A stretch of DNA of 30,024 nucleotides from JBBTWV01 sp038062615 (GCA_038062615.1 JBBTWV010000038.1:1-30024), one strand, 5' to 3'; positions 7,612 to 16,385 are shown, counted from the stretch's first letter. Notes: generated by a model not told the origin, from the sequence alone. Numbers and translations are program-made.

Positions 7612-8196
7612 ATGAGCATGGACCTGAACCCCGAAAAAATTGCTGAGATAGACAAACTCGTCCTGGAGTCGCAGGATGGAAACAGCGAAGCCTTTGCCAA
7701 GCTGTATGATCACTTCATCCAGCCTATTTATCGTTATGTATTTTACCGCGTGGGGAGCGATGACGCGGAGGATTTAACGGAACTGATCTTCCTAAAAACC
7801 TGGGAAAATATTAGGCAATATCGAAAGGGGGACCGGAATTTTTCTTCTTGGATTTTTAGGATTGCCCATAACGTGGTGGTGGATCACTACCGAGCTCACA
7901 AGGCTCAGGATGAGCTTAAAGAGGACATCGAAGATCCCCGACGGGAAGCCAATACTATTGAGCGTGCTCACCGTCGTTTTGATAAAGAACTGCTTTCATC
8001 AGCTATGGCAAAACTCAAAGACCATTATCGTCAAATCCTCATTTTAAAGTACATGAACGACCTTCCTAATGATGAGATTGCCCATATTACCGGAAGGAGC
8101 CAGCCGGCGCTCCGTATTCTCCAGTTCCGCGCGCTCCGTGCCCTTAAGCGCATTCTGGCTGACATGGGCGTTTCTGAGGTGGAAATAAATCTTTAG
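7612..8196 (+). CDS. ECF-type RNA polymerase sigma factor
   Basis: A 194-residue sigma-70-family factor with only regions 2 and 4. Region 2 covers about residues 25-95: FAKLYDHFIQPIYRYVFYRV, a DAEDLTELIFLKTWENI core that would bind the -10 and core enzyme, then FSSWIFRIAHNVVVDHYR. Region 4 covers about residues 130-183: a YRQILILKYMNDLPNDEIAHITG helix-turn-helix followed by LQFRALRALKRIL, which would read the -35. It follows the spermidine-synthase-like gene by 3 bp and precedes a FecR-domain membrane protein by 56 bp. The likely arrangement is a sigma factor controlled by, or controlling, that neighbour. ATG at 7618 is an alternative start. Confidence 0.95.
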   Translation: MSMDLNPEKIAEIDKLVLESQDGNSEAFAKLYDHFIQPIYRYVFYRVGSDDAEDLTELIFLKTWENIRQYRKGDRNFSSWIFRIAHNVVVDHYRAHKAQDELKEDIEDPRREANTIERAHRRFDKELLSSAMAKLKDHYRQILILKYMNDLPNDEIAHITGRSQPALRILQFRALRALKRILADMGVSEVEINL

Positions 8197-8200
8197 GATT

Positions 8201-8213
8201 TTCCGTAACGGAA
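8201..8213. promoter_or_regulatory. Inverted repeat between sigma factor and FecR genes
   Basis: TTCCGT-A-ACGGAA, perfect 6-bp arms around one base, 4 nt after the sigma factor stop and 39 nt before the FecR-gene ATG. A possible operator or sigma-dependent site; the core GTAAC recurs at 8230-8234. Function inferred only from position. Confidence 0.35.
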
Positions 8214-8252
8214 GCCATATATCTGCGTTGTAACTAACGAATAATCTCCTAT

Positions 8253-10427
8253 ATGAACTGGTTAGAATCCGACAATATCAAGCTGGAAGAGAAACTCTTG
8301 GAGCTCGGGAAAACAATGTCTCTCTCTGAGGATAGAAGTAAAGCCTTGCGACAAAAGATTTTTGCTTCGCTTAAATCTCCAAAGCCCGAGGAGTTTGGCT
8401 TCTCTAAAATTTTGGCCGCACTTAAAACGCTGAGCCAAGAAGTCAAACCGCGCGAATATTTCCGTTTTGTATTACGAGAAAAACTTATGGCGGTTGCAGA
8501 ATTTAGCCAAACCAAAAGATTTTCAAGATGGTTTAATGGGCTACACTCAAAGCGGCTGGTAGCCACGCTCACCGCTGTCGTTTTTGTCATGACTGTGATT
8601 TTTAACTTCACGTTTAAGGTGAATCGCGTGGAGGCCTCCTACCTCACCATGCTGGATGCCGTCTCCGGTGAAGTTTCTGTGATTCGCGGAGATAAGACGA
8701 TGCCGGGTGCCATGGGTTTTCTCTTAAAAGCTGATGATGTTATCCGCACGGGGCCAGGTTCCAGTGCTTCTATTCTCTTTTTGGATCAGAGCGTAAGCCG
8801 ATTAGATGAAAACACCGAAATTAGAATCTCCAAACTTTTTGCTAATCCTCTCAATAAAACAGAAACCTTAGTGGAGGTGGTGCTGAATCACGGACAGTTG
8901 TGGTCGCGCGTTATTAATTTGATTGATAACTTTTCGCACTTCCAGGTGAAGGCCCAGAACGCGCTTGCGGTAGCCAAAAAGAAAGCCGCGTTTAGCGTTT
9001 CTATTTCCTCAAAAGGCAAAGCAAAAGTTTCCGCTATTAAAAATCGAGTAGAGCTCGTGGTTGCAACGGACAAAAAAGTAGTGGAGACCACGCTGGTGAA
9101 GGGTTTTGATGCTGAGGTAAAAATGGAGAGTAACGATGCTCCAAAGATTATTTCGCAAGAAGGGAAGATCCCGACGGACTGGGTAGCTCAAAATTTGGCG
9201 CAGGATGATGTTTACATCGAAAGCGTCAAACAAGATGTCAAAGATCAGTTGCGGGATCAGGTAACGATGTTACCTTGGAATCCTATGTATGCCGTCAAAG
9301 AGTTTTCTGAAAATACCAAGATCGCTCTGACATTTGATGGGCTGGATCGGCAAAAAAAGATTCTCACCGTCGCGCAGGAAAAACTTGCCGAGGCGGAAGT
9401 ATATTTGGAGAACGGTGATAAAGAACGTTCACAGCGCTCTATGAACGAGTTTCGCATGGAACTGCAAGGCACCTTGGATTGGATGAAGCAAATTGAACTG
9501 GCTCAGCCGGATAAAGTTTCGGATATTAAAGCTCACATTGATGATGTTTTGAGCGGATACGAAAAACAACTTTCTGTCATTTTGCCCAATGATCAGCTCT
9601 ATGATTTGAAAGTTTTTGTGGGGAATATGAAGGTGCTTTCGGCAGGCAATCCGGCGGCGCAGACGGAAGAAAGGCTTTCACAAGCCGTAGATAAACTGCT
9701 TGAAGCACATGACTTAGTGGATCAGGGAAATTCCGCTGAGGCGGCTGAGCAAGTGAAAGCATATACGTCGGCTGTTTCGGATGTGATTTCGGATGTGAAG
9801 AATTTGTCCAATGATGAAAAAGAGAAAGCGGTGACGGCGCTATTGGATAATAAGATTGAGGACTTAAAGGTTCTCCAGGCCATTATTACTCCGCCAGCGG
9901 CGGTTGGCACCACGACTCCTTCTCTGCAGACTATGCCGCCAAGTACGCCGCCAACGAATCAGCCAGAAGCGCCGGTTGATGTATCTCAGTCTGCATTACC
10001 AACTGCTGATGATGCCCCGCTTACCTCTGTTACCACTTTTGCACAGCAGGCAAAAAATCTTCAGCAGACGGTAGCCGATGCCAAAACGGAGGCTCTTACG
10101 AAATTGGGCGAAGCCGTATTGGATATTCAACAGGGGCAAAACAGCGTGACGGTGTTGCAAAAATTGCAGGACATAAAGCAGATTGATGTGAATGGCAAAC
10201 CATTCCTTAATGTCACTTTGAATAAAGGCCGATTGATGATTCGCAGTGATAAAACGGTGATCTCCATTGTGGGTACCAGCACGCCGCCGACTGAAACGGG
10301 TGATGAGGTTTCGGTAATGGTGCCGTCGCCGGTGGTAACTGTGACGACAACGCCTTCCAGTGTGGCGCCTATGCTGCTCCCGAAAGAAGACTCAAAAAAC
10401 CCAGCATCACCCCTAAAACTGCCATAA
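8253..10427 (+). CDS. Large single-pass FecR-domain protein
   Basis: A 724-residue protein. Residues 1-100 are cytoplasmic and helical, residues 101-122 form one transmembrane helix, and residues about 130-235 form a FecR-type beta domain. The beta domain contains LDAVSGEVSVIRGD, DDVIRTGPGSSASILFLD and DENTEIRISKL. A long helical, coiled-coil-like region (about 330-560), a Pro/Thr-rich linker and a C-terminal tail with a second Thr/Pro-rich stretch follow. FecR domains often sense an envelope signal and pass it to a partner sigma factor; the cytoplasmic N-terminus here could bind the ECF factor encoded just upstream. No TonB receptor gene is nearby, so this is not a classical iron-citrate circuit. 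Its last 59 bp overlap the convergent mraY. Confidence 0.85.
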   Translation: MNWLESDNIKLEEKLLELGKTMSLSEDRSKALRQKIFASLKSPKPEEFGFSKILAALKTLSQEVKPREYFRFVLREKLMAVAEFSQTKRFSRWFNGLHSKRLVATLTAVVFVMTVIFNFTFKVNRVEASYLTMLDAVSGEVSVIRGDKTMPGAMGFLLKADDVIRTGPGSSASILFLDQSVSRLDENTEIRISKLFANPLNKTETLVEVVLNHGQLWSRVINLIDNFSHFQVKAQNALAVAKKKAAFSVSISSKGKAKVSAIKNRVELVVATDKKVVETTLVKGFDAEVKMESNDAPKIISQEGKIPTDWVAQNLAQDDVYIESVKQDVKDQLRDQVTMLPWNPMYAVKEFSENTKIALTFDGLDRQKKILTVAQEKLAEAEVYLENGDKERSQRSMNEFRMELQGTLDWMKQIELAQPDKVSDIKAHIDDVLSGYEKQLSVILPNDQLYDLKVFVGNMKVLSAGNPAAQTEERLSQAVDKLLEAHDLVDQGNSAEAAEQVKAYTSAVSDVISDVKNLSNDEKEKAVTALLDNKIEDLKVLQAIITPPAAVGTTTPSLQTMPPSTPPTNQPEAPVDVSQSALPTADDAPLTSVTTFAQQAKNLQQTVADAKTEALTKLGEAVLDIQQGQNSVTVLQKLQDIKQIDVNGKPFLNVTLNKGRLMIRSDKTVISIVGTSTPPTETGDEVSVMVPSPVVTVTTTPSSVAPMLLPKEDSKNPASPLKLP

Positions 10428-11445
10428 AGGCACCCACGATCCAAAAGCGCATAACGACTTTTTCTTCTGCCCAGCCGAGTTCCTCAAAATGATGATGGAG
10501 CGGCGCGATGAGAAAAAGTTTTTTGCCGAAAAAACGCTTGGATAAAAGTTGAAGCAGGGAAGATGCAACCTCAATCACAAAAATAAAACCAATAAAAGGA
10601 AGTAGCAAAACAGAGTTGGTGAGCATGGCAATAACTCCCATGGTGGCGCCCAGGGCCAGCGCGCCGGTATCACCCATATAAAAAAGCGCGGGAGGTATGT
10701 TGAACCAAAGGAAAGCCAATGTGGTGCCAACAATCAATGCACAAAAAGCGGTAAGAATCACGAGGCCCTGCACGTAGGCTATGATGCCCAGTGAGGTGAA
10801 GGCAATCACCACGAGCCCGCCGGCAAGTCCGTCCAGGCCGTCGGTAAAGTTTACGGCGTTGGCGCAGGCCACAATAATGAAGGCAAAAAGCAGGATGTAC
10901 CAGGCGCCAATCGTAAAATCACCGAATCCGGGAATGTGAATGGAATCAAAACCAAGTTTGTAATGAAACCACCAGCCGCCCAGCACGCTAAAAAGCGTGA
11001 GCCAAAAGAATTTGGGTTTAAGGCGGAGTCCTTTGTGAACTCCTCCGCGGATATTTAAATAATCATCGGCCAACCCAAGCAGTCCGTTGGTGACAAGCGT
11101 GAAGAGCGGAAGGTAGGTTTCGTTGCGGTTAAACAGGGCAAAGCGAGTGATCCCAAGAGCTTGAGTAATAGGTGAGAGGAGGACGATAATCGCTACTGTA
11201 AGCCAAATAAGAACGCCACCCATGGTGGGTGTGCCTTGTTTATTTTTATGCAAGCGGCGGAAAATTTCGGCTACTTTCCCGTCGGCGGTTTCTTCACGTA
11301 AATTTTTGCGTAACCCTAATTTTAACAAGAAACCGTGATATTTTTTGGCAAAAAGCGTGACAAGAATAAAACTGCCGATGGTGAGTCCAAAAATGAGGAA
11401 AAAATGACGAACGACGTTTGGCAGATCAAGAGAGATGGTGGGCAT
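10369..11445 (-). CDS. mraY: Phospho-N-acetylmuramoyl-pentapeptide transferase
   Basis: Polytopic inner-membrane enzyme that transfers phospho-MurNAc-pentapeptide to undecaprenyl phosphate, making lipid I. With the ATG at 11445 it is 358 residues, the normal length, with about ten membrane helices. Motifs: GTPTMGG (71-77), ADDYLNIRGG with the Asp pair at 127-128, KGLRLKPKF, NFTDGLDGLAGG (199-210), YMGDTGALALGA, and the cytoplasmic APLHHHFEELGW loop (HHH at 317-319). The frame stays open upstream to 11655, but those 70 residues come from the foldback element and are not MraY-like. An extended -10 box lies only 9 nt before this ATG. Its 3' end overlaps the FecR-domain gene on the other strand. 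It is separated from rsmH/ftsL, unlike classical clusters. Confidence 0.97.
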   Translation of the reverse strand: MPTISLDLPNVVRHFFLIFGLTIGSFILVTLFAKKYHGFLLKLGLRKNLREETADGKVAEIFRRLHKNKQGTPTMGGVLIWLTVAIIVLLSPITQALGITRFALFNRNETYLPLFTLVTNGLLGLADDYLNIRGGVHKGLRLKPKFFWLTLFSVLGGWWFHYKLGFDSIHIPGFGDFTIGAWYILLFAFIIVACANAVNFTDGLDGLAGGLVVIAFTSLGIIAYVQGLVILTAFCALIVGTTLAFLWFNIPPALFYMGDTGALALGATMGVIAMLTNSVLLLPFIGFIFVIEVASSLLQLLSKRFFGKKLFLIAPLHHHFEELGWAEEKVVMRFWIVGAFMAVLGVMLGFLSLLSGAA

Positions 11446-11454
11446 GACTCGCCA

Positions 11455-11463
11455 ATTATAACA
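11455..11463 (-). promoter_or_regulatory. Extended -10 promoter for mraY, nearly leaderless
   Basis: On the minus strand TGT-TATAAT, a perfect -10 with the TGn extension and no convincing -35. Only 9 nt separate it from the mraY ATG, so transcription should begin 0-3 nt before the start codon. It abuts the end of the foldback element. Confidence 0.6.
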
Positions 11464-11625
11464 GGAAGTCCTGCAAAACTCGCTTTCGTTACGAAATTTT
11501 AAATTTTTGAGCGAAAATTGTGAAGAGCGAGGAAGGCGTATCAAGTCAGATACGTCAACGAGCTCTGAACAATTTGGAGCCGAAAATTTAAAATTGCAGT
11601 AGAAATGGAGTTTTGCAGGACTTCC
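11464..11625. repeat. 162-bp foldback element with 18-bp terminal inverted repeats (MITE-like)
   Basis: The ends are perfect 18-bp inverted copies: GGAAGTCCTGCAAAACTC at 11464-11481 and its reverse complement at 11608-11625. The interior is also largely self-complementary. AATTTTAAATTTT-type segments face each other, AAATTGT-type segments follow, and the centre is CGTATC-AAGTCA-GATACG (11537-11554), almost exactly at the midpoint. The whole element therefore folds into one long imperfect hairpin. It contains no gene and no target-site duplication is evident. It sits between dacA-like and mraY and could end transcription from the former. MITE-like or REP-like origin is inferred from structure; a second copy is not in this window. 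Confidence 0.75.
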
Positions 11626-11651
11626 GATGGATGCCCGCGAAGCCGTTATTT

Positions 11652-12551
11652 TCAAGAAAACTCAAAATTCCTCAGAATCCAATCCAGTAAAATCTTGGTT
11701 TCTTTAAAGCGGTTGGGGCTGGCCAAAACCACTGTGAGAACCTCATGGCCGGCGGGGGCTTTAAGCAGGGAAACAAAAGACTGTCCGGCTTCTGGGGTGC
11801 TTCCGGTTTTAAGGCCCACGACGTTAAAGTAAGGATTTTCCAAAAGCTCGTTGGTGCTCTCAAGCGGATGTTTGGTTTTGCCGCTTGCCGAGGTCACCTC
11901 TCCCGTCTTTATAGAAACTGTTTTGCGAATAAAAGGATATTCCAGTGCTGCCAAACTAAAGGTCATTACGTCAGCTGCGGTGGAGTAATTTCCCGGCTCA
12001 TCAAAACCTTTGGCGTTGGAAAAATTGGTATCCATGAGGTTTAGAGTCTGCGCTTTTTCATTCATTTTGATGACAAAGTTTTCTTCGGTATCCGCATCAA
12101 ATTCTGCCAGCGCCGTCGCGGCATCGTTGCCAGAATCCACCAGCAGGCCGGTGAGCAAACTCTCCACGGTAATTTCTTCGCCGCTCTTAAGTCCCATTTT
12201 GGAACCCTCTTGAGTGGCGGCATTGTGGCTTACCACCGTCTTTTCGTCCAATGCGTGATGATCCAAAATCACCATCGCGGTAACGAGTTTGGCGATGGAC
12301 GCCATAGGGCGGCGTTCAAAAATATTGCGGATAAAAAGCGGTGCGCCAGCGGTGCGATCAAAAGCAAAAATAGATTGAGCGTCAACGACGGGAGAAGTGC
12401 TGATGCCTTTTTTGATTGGCATTTTGGCTCCAGAAGCGGCTGGGTGGGCCCTTGCCGAAATCACGACGTTGGCAGGAAGAAGGCCAATGAGGGTTCCATA
12501 AGAAGGCTGAAATGTTTCAAACAGGAGAAAAAAAACGAGGTGGGAAATCAT
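11652..12551 (-). CDS. D-alanyl-D-alanine carboxypeptidase (PBP5/DacA-like)
   Basis: Serine peptidase (family S11) that trims the terminal D-Ala from peptidoglycan stem peptides outside the membrane. All three active-site motifs are present: SIAK (85-88, nucleophile Ser85), SGN (140-142) and KTG (248-250). The hydrophobic N-terminus (about 4-30) would be a signal or anchor. At 299 residues it has the catalytic domain but no room for the extra C-terminal beta domain and amphipathic anchor of E. coli PBP5. It starts 15 bp after the LCP gene in the same direction, so the two are probably co-transcribed. A foldback element follows its stop. Confidence 0.94.
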   Translation of the reverse strand: MISHLVFFLLFETFQPSYGTLIGLLPANVVISARAHPAASGAKMPIKKGISTSPVVDAQSIFAFDRTAGAPLFIRNIFERRPMASIAKLVTAMVILDHHALDEKTVVSHNAATQEGSKMGLKSGEEITVESLLTGLLVDSGNDAATALAEFDADTEENFVIKMNEKAQTLNLMDTNFSNAKGFDEPGNYSTAADVMTFSLAALEYPFIRKTVSIKTGEVTSASGKTKHPLESTNELLENPYFNVVGLKTGSTPEAGQSFVSLLKAPAGHEVLTVVLASPNRFKETKILLDWILRNFEFS

Positions 12552-12566
12552 GCTTTTTTAAAAATG

Positions 12567-14012
12567 TTATGGTTTTGCGTCTGGTGCGGCGGGCTCTGCA
12601 GCGGCGGTAGCCGCTGCAGGCGGCACCATAAGAAAGACGTTTTTGAAGACGTCTAGCTTATCCACAAAAGGACGCGCATCGGATCCAAGTTCCAAAACAA
12701 TGGCGGCATCGGTAAATTTGGGGTCTTGAGCGTAATCTCCGGGAATAGTTTTGACGATTTCCCCCGGAATCATTTTTTGCAAAAAGGTAACAAATGCTTC
12801 CGCTTCCGGTTTTTGAAAATACCAAGTTGTTTTTGCCAGATCTTGCGCCTTGGCATTGCCAACTCCGGAAAATCGCATTCCAAAGCGGTTTAAAATGGAT
12901 CTTGCCGTAGCCGCAAAGCCGGGCTGTTTGGTGCCGTTTACAATTGCCACGGGAAGTTCGGGAATATTTTTAGGTCCCTCAAAAACCAGTTCTACAAAAA
13001 GCCGGAGGGAGTCAAAATTATCGCTGGCTGGCAAAAGAACATAGGCTCCGCCGTAAAGTTCACGTACCGGTGTATACAAAAATCCACCGCGATAAGTGGC
13101 CTCATCGTTGAGCGTTGCCATGGCTAAGTTGCTGGAGTCCCAGTGCGCGGCAAAATCCGCCAGAGAGATCATCTCGCGCAGCGACATATTGGTTTCCACA
13201 TGGTCTTGCATGGACCTATAAAGCTGATTGAGAAGCCGATTTTTAGAGAGAATATTTTCTTCTTGAGCTTTATTTTTGAGCGCCAAAAGCACTTGCTGCT
13301 GGCGCTTGCTGCGATCAAAATCCGAACTGGTTTTGCGTGAACGCACATATTTAAGCGCTGTTTCGCCATCTAAATGCTGGTTCCCCTTAGCCAAAAAGAA
13401 TGTTTCATATTCATACGTTTCGCCTTTTGGGTAAAACGGATCATTAATAGTGTCTTCCACATAGACATCAATGCCGCCTATGGCATCCACCATTTTTGAA
13501 GTTGCTTCAAAATCAACTTTGACGCTGTACTGAATAGGAACGGCAATAATTTTCTCAATCGTATCGCGCACAAAATCCAAACCTTGTGCAGGTCCCCATT
13601 TAAGTTTTCCCTGCTCATAGAGCCGGTTGATACGGCTGCCGCCAAGGCTGGATTCGGTGTAGAGATCGCGAGGAAGAGAAAGGAGTGAAACCGCATTATT
13701 TCGATGATCCAAGCTGGCGATCATGATGGTATCCGTCAAATCTTTGCCTTCGTGGCCTTCTCCACCAATGCCAAGGAGGAGGATGTTGGTGTGGCCGCGG
13801 CCGTCCGTGAGGAGCTCTTTGCCAAAAACACCGGAAAAAAGCTGTACCAAGCGGCTGGCACCCAGTTTTTCTAAAAGCTGGACTCCGCTGGTATAAATCA
13901 CCACCACCAAAAGAACAATGCCCAGCGCCGTCGCAAGATTTTGTTTGGCTTTTTCACTCATGGGTTTTCGCGGCGTGCCTTGGCGTATTTTTCTATTTTT
14001 GAAGTCATTCAT
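12567..14012 (-). CDS. LytR-CpsA-Psr family protein with LytR_C domain
   Basis: LCP proteins attach polymers from undecaprenyl pyrophosphate carriers to the cell wall. Here a short basic cytoplasmic tail precedes one membrane helix (about 26-41) and an extracellular LCP domain (about 70-270). The LCP domain contains NILLLGIGG, LTDTIMIASLD (Asp94), LSLPRDLYTE (Arg115, Asp116), INRLYEQG and YVRSRKTSSDFDRSKRQQQ, the conserved arginines and aspartates of the family. A C-terminal LytR_C-like module (about 355-450) begins VAIVNGTKQPGFAATARSIL. The tail is Ala/Pro-rich. It lies between the CAP-protein gene (15 bp upstream) and the carboxypeptidase gene (15 bp downstream). It has its own candidate -10 formed partly by the upstream gene's stop codon. 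Confidence 0.95.
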   Translation of the reverse strand: MNDFKNRKIRQGTPRKPMSEKAKQNLATALGIVLLVVVIYTSGVQLLEKLGASRLVQLFSGVFGKELLTDGRGHTNILLLGIGGEGHEGKDLTDTIMIASLDHRNNAVSLLSLPRDLYTESSLGGSRINRLYEQGKLKWGPAQGLDFVRDTIEKIIAVPIQYSVKVDFEATSKMVDAIGGIDVYVEDTINDPFYPKGETYEYETFFLAKGNQHLDGETALKYVRSRKTSSDFDRSKRQQQVLLALKNKAQEENILSKNRLLNQLYRSMQDHVETNMSLREMISLADFAAHWDSSNLAMATLNDEATYRGGFLYTPVRELYGGAYVLLPASDNFDSLRLFVELVFEGPKNIPELPVAIVNGTKQPGFAATARSILNRFGMRFSGVGNAKAQDLAKTTWYFQKPEAEAFVTFLQKMIPGEIVKTIPGDYAQDPKFTDAAIVLELGSDARPFVDKLDVFKNVFLMVPPAAATAAAEPAAPDAKP

Positions 14013-14021
14013 GGCGGAAGC

Positions 14022-14030
14022 ATTCTATCA
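14022..14030 (-). promoter_or_regulatory. Extended -10 candidate for the LCP gene
   Basis: Minus strand TGA-TAGAAT; the TGA is also the stop codon of the CAP-protein gene. It lies 9 nt before the LCP ATG, the same geometry as at mraY. One mismatch to TATAAT and no clear -35. Confidence 0.4.
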
Positions 14031-16385
14031 CGGCGTGTAAATTACCGTCATGTACAGTTCCCCGGCATCATTGACCTCAAGTCCAATGCCGATTTTTTTG
14101 TGTTCACTGTTTTTAAGAGCATCCTGTTTTAGAAGTTCCTCCGCCAAAATGTCTTTATCAGAAGCCTTAACGATGTGCGCTTGAATGGAGGTGGTGATGC
14201 CTCTTGCACGCACGGCATCAATAAGCCGAGAACCCTGAGGGTCGGTAGAACCGAAAAAGTCTTCGCTCATCATACGGCCAGACCAGAGCGCCGCCACCCC
14301 GCGCAAATTGGAATCCAATGTCAAAGCAGGCAAGTTGTCATTCACTCGCTGCTTGAGAGCTGACTGGAAGAGCGATTCTTCCAAAGCCGATAAATCCGAA
14401 GGTCTCAGCGGATCGGCCGAAAAATTTTGCGTTGCCAAAATGTATCCTTCCGGATTTTTTACGATGCCGATTCCCACGCGCGTCATGCTGGGATCAAGAA
14501 TCGCCGCACGATGAACAGGTGAGCGCATCAATCCTACCTCAACGCCTTCAATGGTAGTGGATTTGGCAAGATTTTCACGAATACCGGCAGGATACTTCGC
14601 AGCTCGGCGGCGGTCATCCGGAGTGTGCCCGTCGGGACCGTTATGTCCAAAATATTGGTGATCCATCATGTCCTGGGAGTGCCCTTGTGCAATAATATTG
14701 AGCTCGCTGGAAAGCGTAACGGGCGGCAGTGAGAGTTTTGCGCGATCGGCGTTGATGTAGCCAAGAAGTTCCTTGCGAACGGTGTCCATGCTGCTGAGCG
14801 GGGCGGTGCTTAAAACCGGCGGGTGGAGCGTAAAATAATCCGGTAAAAGGGGAATGGCGCTCCCAACATAAATAGGGACGTTGAGAGCGGCGGATCCTTG
14901 TGGATTATTGACCTCAAAAATGTAGGTGCCGATGTCCGGAAGCGGTACGGTAATAATAAATTCTTTGCCTTTGGGAAGGTCGGTTGTTCCAAATTCCATT
15001 TCTTGCACTTTGCCGCTTGGTAAAGTTACCGCCGCGCGGCTAGAAATTTCTCCCAAGGCTTTTGCCGTTAAACTCAATGTTCCCGGGCCAGGGAAAGTTT
15101 CTTGTAAGCTCTTCACTTCAATTTGATCTTTCTCGATTTTGCGAAAATCTTGCACGGTGAGGGTGATGGGTTGAATGCTGCTCTGTGCCGAATCTTGCTG
15201 GACGAGCCAGTTGGCCGAGCCTTTTTTAAAATTCACAAAATCGGCGGAATTGGGTGCATAAGCGGCCGTACCTTGTCTAAAAATGTAATCTTGACGCAGC
15301 GAATCTTGAAAAATAATCAGCTGGGTAAGCGTGCCTTTTCCATTCCAAGAAAAAATGGTCTCGCCTTGCTGATATTTTACGTTGAGCGCGGTGGCTTCTT
15401 GTCCTCCCGCAGCGAGCTCCGTGGAGGGAACCACGGAAATATTTTCAATATGGCTTTCGCCGGATCTTCCGGGAATGATCCCCAATTGATAGTTGCCAAG
15501 TTTTTCAAAATGCACTGGAATTTTAAAATGCTTGCCGCCGGCGCTGGTGCTCTTAATAAAGTCTATGGAATCGGTGCAGCCTTTATCTTGCGGACAGAGA
15601 AAAATAAAGACTTCTTCCGCCGTAACGCTGCCGGTGAGATCTCCTTCTATAACGTACACTTCATCTTTATAAAAGCGATTTGGCAGTGACGCCGTAAGCG
15701 CGACGTTCTCAAAAAAGTTGGCCGCGATAGTTCCTTCGGCATAGGGAGAAAAATTGAGGGTTTCTGTCGCCTTGGCGGGAATTTTTATGGAATCGCCGCT
15801 GGCTGGCGGGACCGGAGACGGTGGCGGCGCGGGCATTGGAATTTCAGCTACAGGCATCAGCGGCGGCGATTCAAAAACACGCGTCAAAAAATCGGCAAGC
15901 TGCTTGGCGGTAATGGGTTTATTGAAACTTATTTTTTTTGGTGCAAGAGCCAAAAAGCCGGCTTTGCGAGCGGCGGTGGTACAGCTCGCAAGCGTTTTTT
16001 TAGGAATCGTGAACTTGGCGGTGCAAATGGTTTGTATGGCAAAACTCCAGGTGGTTTTTTGAACCGGATGGAATGAGGACAGCGCTGATCCCAAAAGAAT
16101 TTTGGTTTTTTTGAGGGCGCAAATGAAAGGCGACGCGGCGTCTTTTTTATTCAAATCTTTGAAGCATGCCGTGTCTTTTTCGGGTGCCAGCTCCAGCATC
16201 TGCGCTAACTTTTTTGTAAAATCTTTTTTAGAAACCGAACTCACCGGCTTGTAGGTCTTCCCGAAAAATGACGTGAGAGCCTCTGTGCTCCAGGCAGATT
16301 CTTGGGCTAACAGCGGCACTGGAAAAATCGCGCCTAGAAGGGCAAAAACAAGGGTAAGACTCAAAAATTTGGAGCGGATATTCAT
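14028..16385 (-). CDS. Secreted protein with SLH-like N-terminus and tandem CAP domains
   Basis: A 785-residue exported protein. An N-terminal signal peptide (MNIRSKFLSLTLVFALLG, cleavage near LLA-Q) is followed by a region of about 120 residues with S-layer-homology-like spacing (ACFKDL, SPFICALKKTKILLGS, FHPVQKTTWSFAIQ). After a Pro linker come several beta-rich, Ig-like stretches. The first CAP/SCP domain (about 533-660) has the full set of conserved residues: HSQDMM, YFGHN, GIRENLA and SPVHRAAIL. A second, degenerate CAP copy (about 672-785) ends the protein. CAP domains occur in many secreted bacterial proteins of varied function. The start at 16385 is preferred because it opens directly on the signal peptide; an in-frame ATG at 16415 would add ten residues. 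First gene of the minus-strand wall block. Confidence 0.88.
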   Translation of the reverse strand: MNIRSKFLSLTLVFALLGAIFPVPLLAQESAWSTEALTSFFGKTYKPVSSVSKKDFTKKLAQMLELAPEKDTACFKDLNKKDAASPFICALKKTKILLGSALSSFHPVQKTTWSFAIQTICTAKFTIPKKTLASCTTAARKAGFLALAPKKISFNKPITAKQLADFLTRVFESPPLMPVAEIPMPAPPPSPVPPASGDSIKIPAKATETLNFSPYAEGTIAANFFENVALTASLPNRFYKDEVYVIEGDLTGSVTAEEVFIFLCPQDKGCTDSIDFIKSTSAGGKHFKIPVHFEKLGNYQLGIIPGRSGESHIENISVVPSTELAAGGQEATALNVKYQQGETIFSWNGKGTLTQLIIFQDSLRQDYIFRQGTAAYAPNSADFVNFKKGSANWLVQQDSAQSSIQPITLTVQDFRKIEKDQIEVKSLQETFPGPGTLSLTAKALGEISSRAAVTLPSGKVQEMEFGTTDLPKGKEFIITVPLPDIGTYIFEVNNPQGSAALNVPIYVGSAIPLLPDYFTLHPPVLSTAPLSSMDTVRKELLGYINADRAKLSLPPVTLSSELNIIAQGHSQDMMDHQYFGHNGPDGHTPDDRRRAAKYPAGIRENLAKSTTIEGVEVGLMRSPVHRAAILDPSMTRVGIGIVKNPEGYILATQNFSADPLRPSDLSALEESLFQSALKQRVNDNLPALTLDSNLRGVAALWSGRMMSEDFFGSTDPQGSRLIDAVRARGITTSIQAHIVKASDKDILAEELLKQDALKNSEHKKIGIGLEVNDAGELYMTVIYTP

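Noticed and set aside
11446..11655. N-terminal extension of mraY by 70 codons
   Set aside because: The extra residues are translated from the foldback element, are not MraY-like, and the ATG at 11445 gives the normal family length with a -10 box just upstream.
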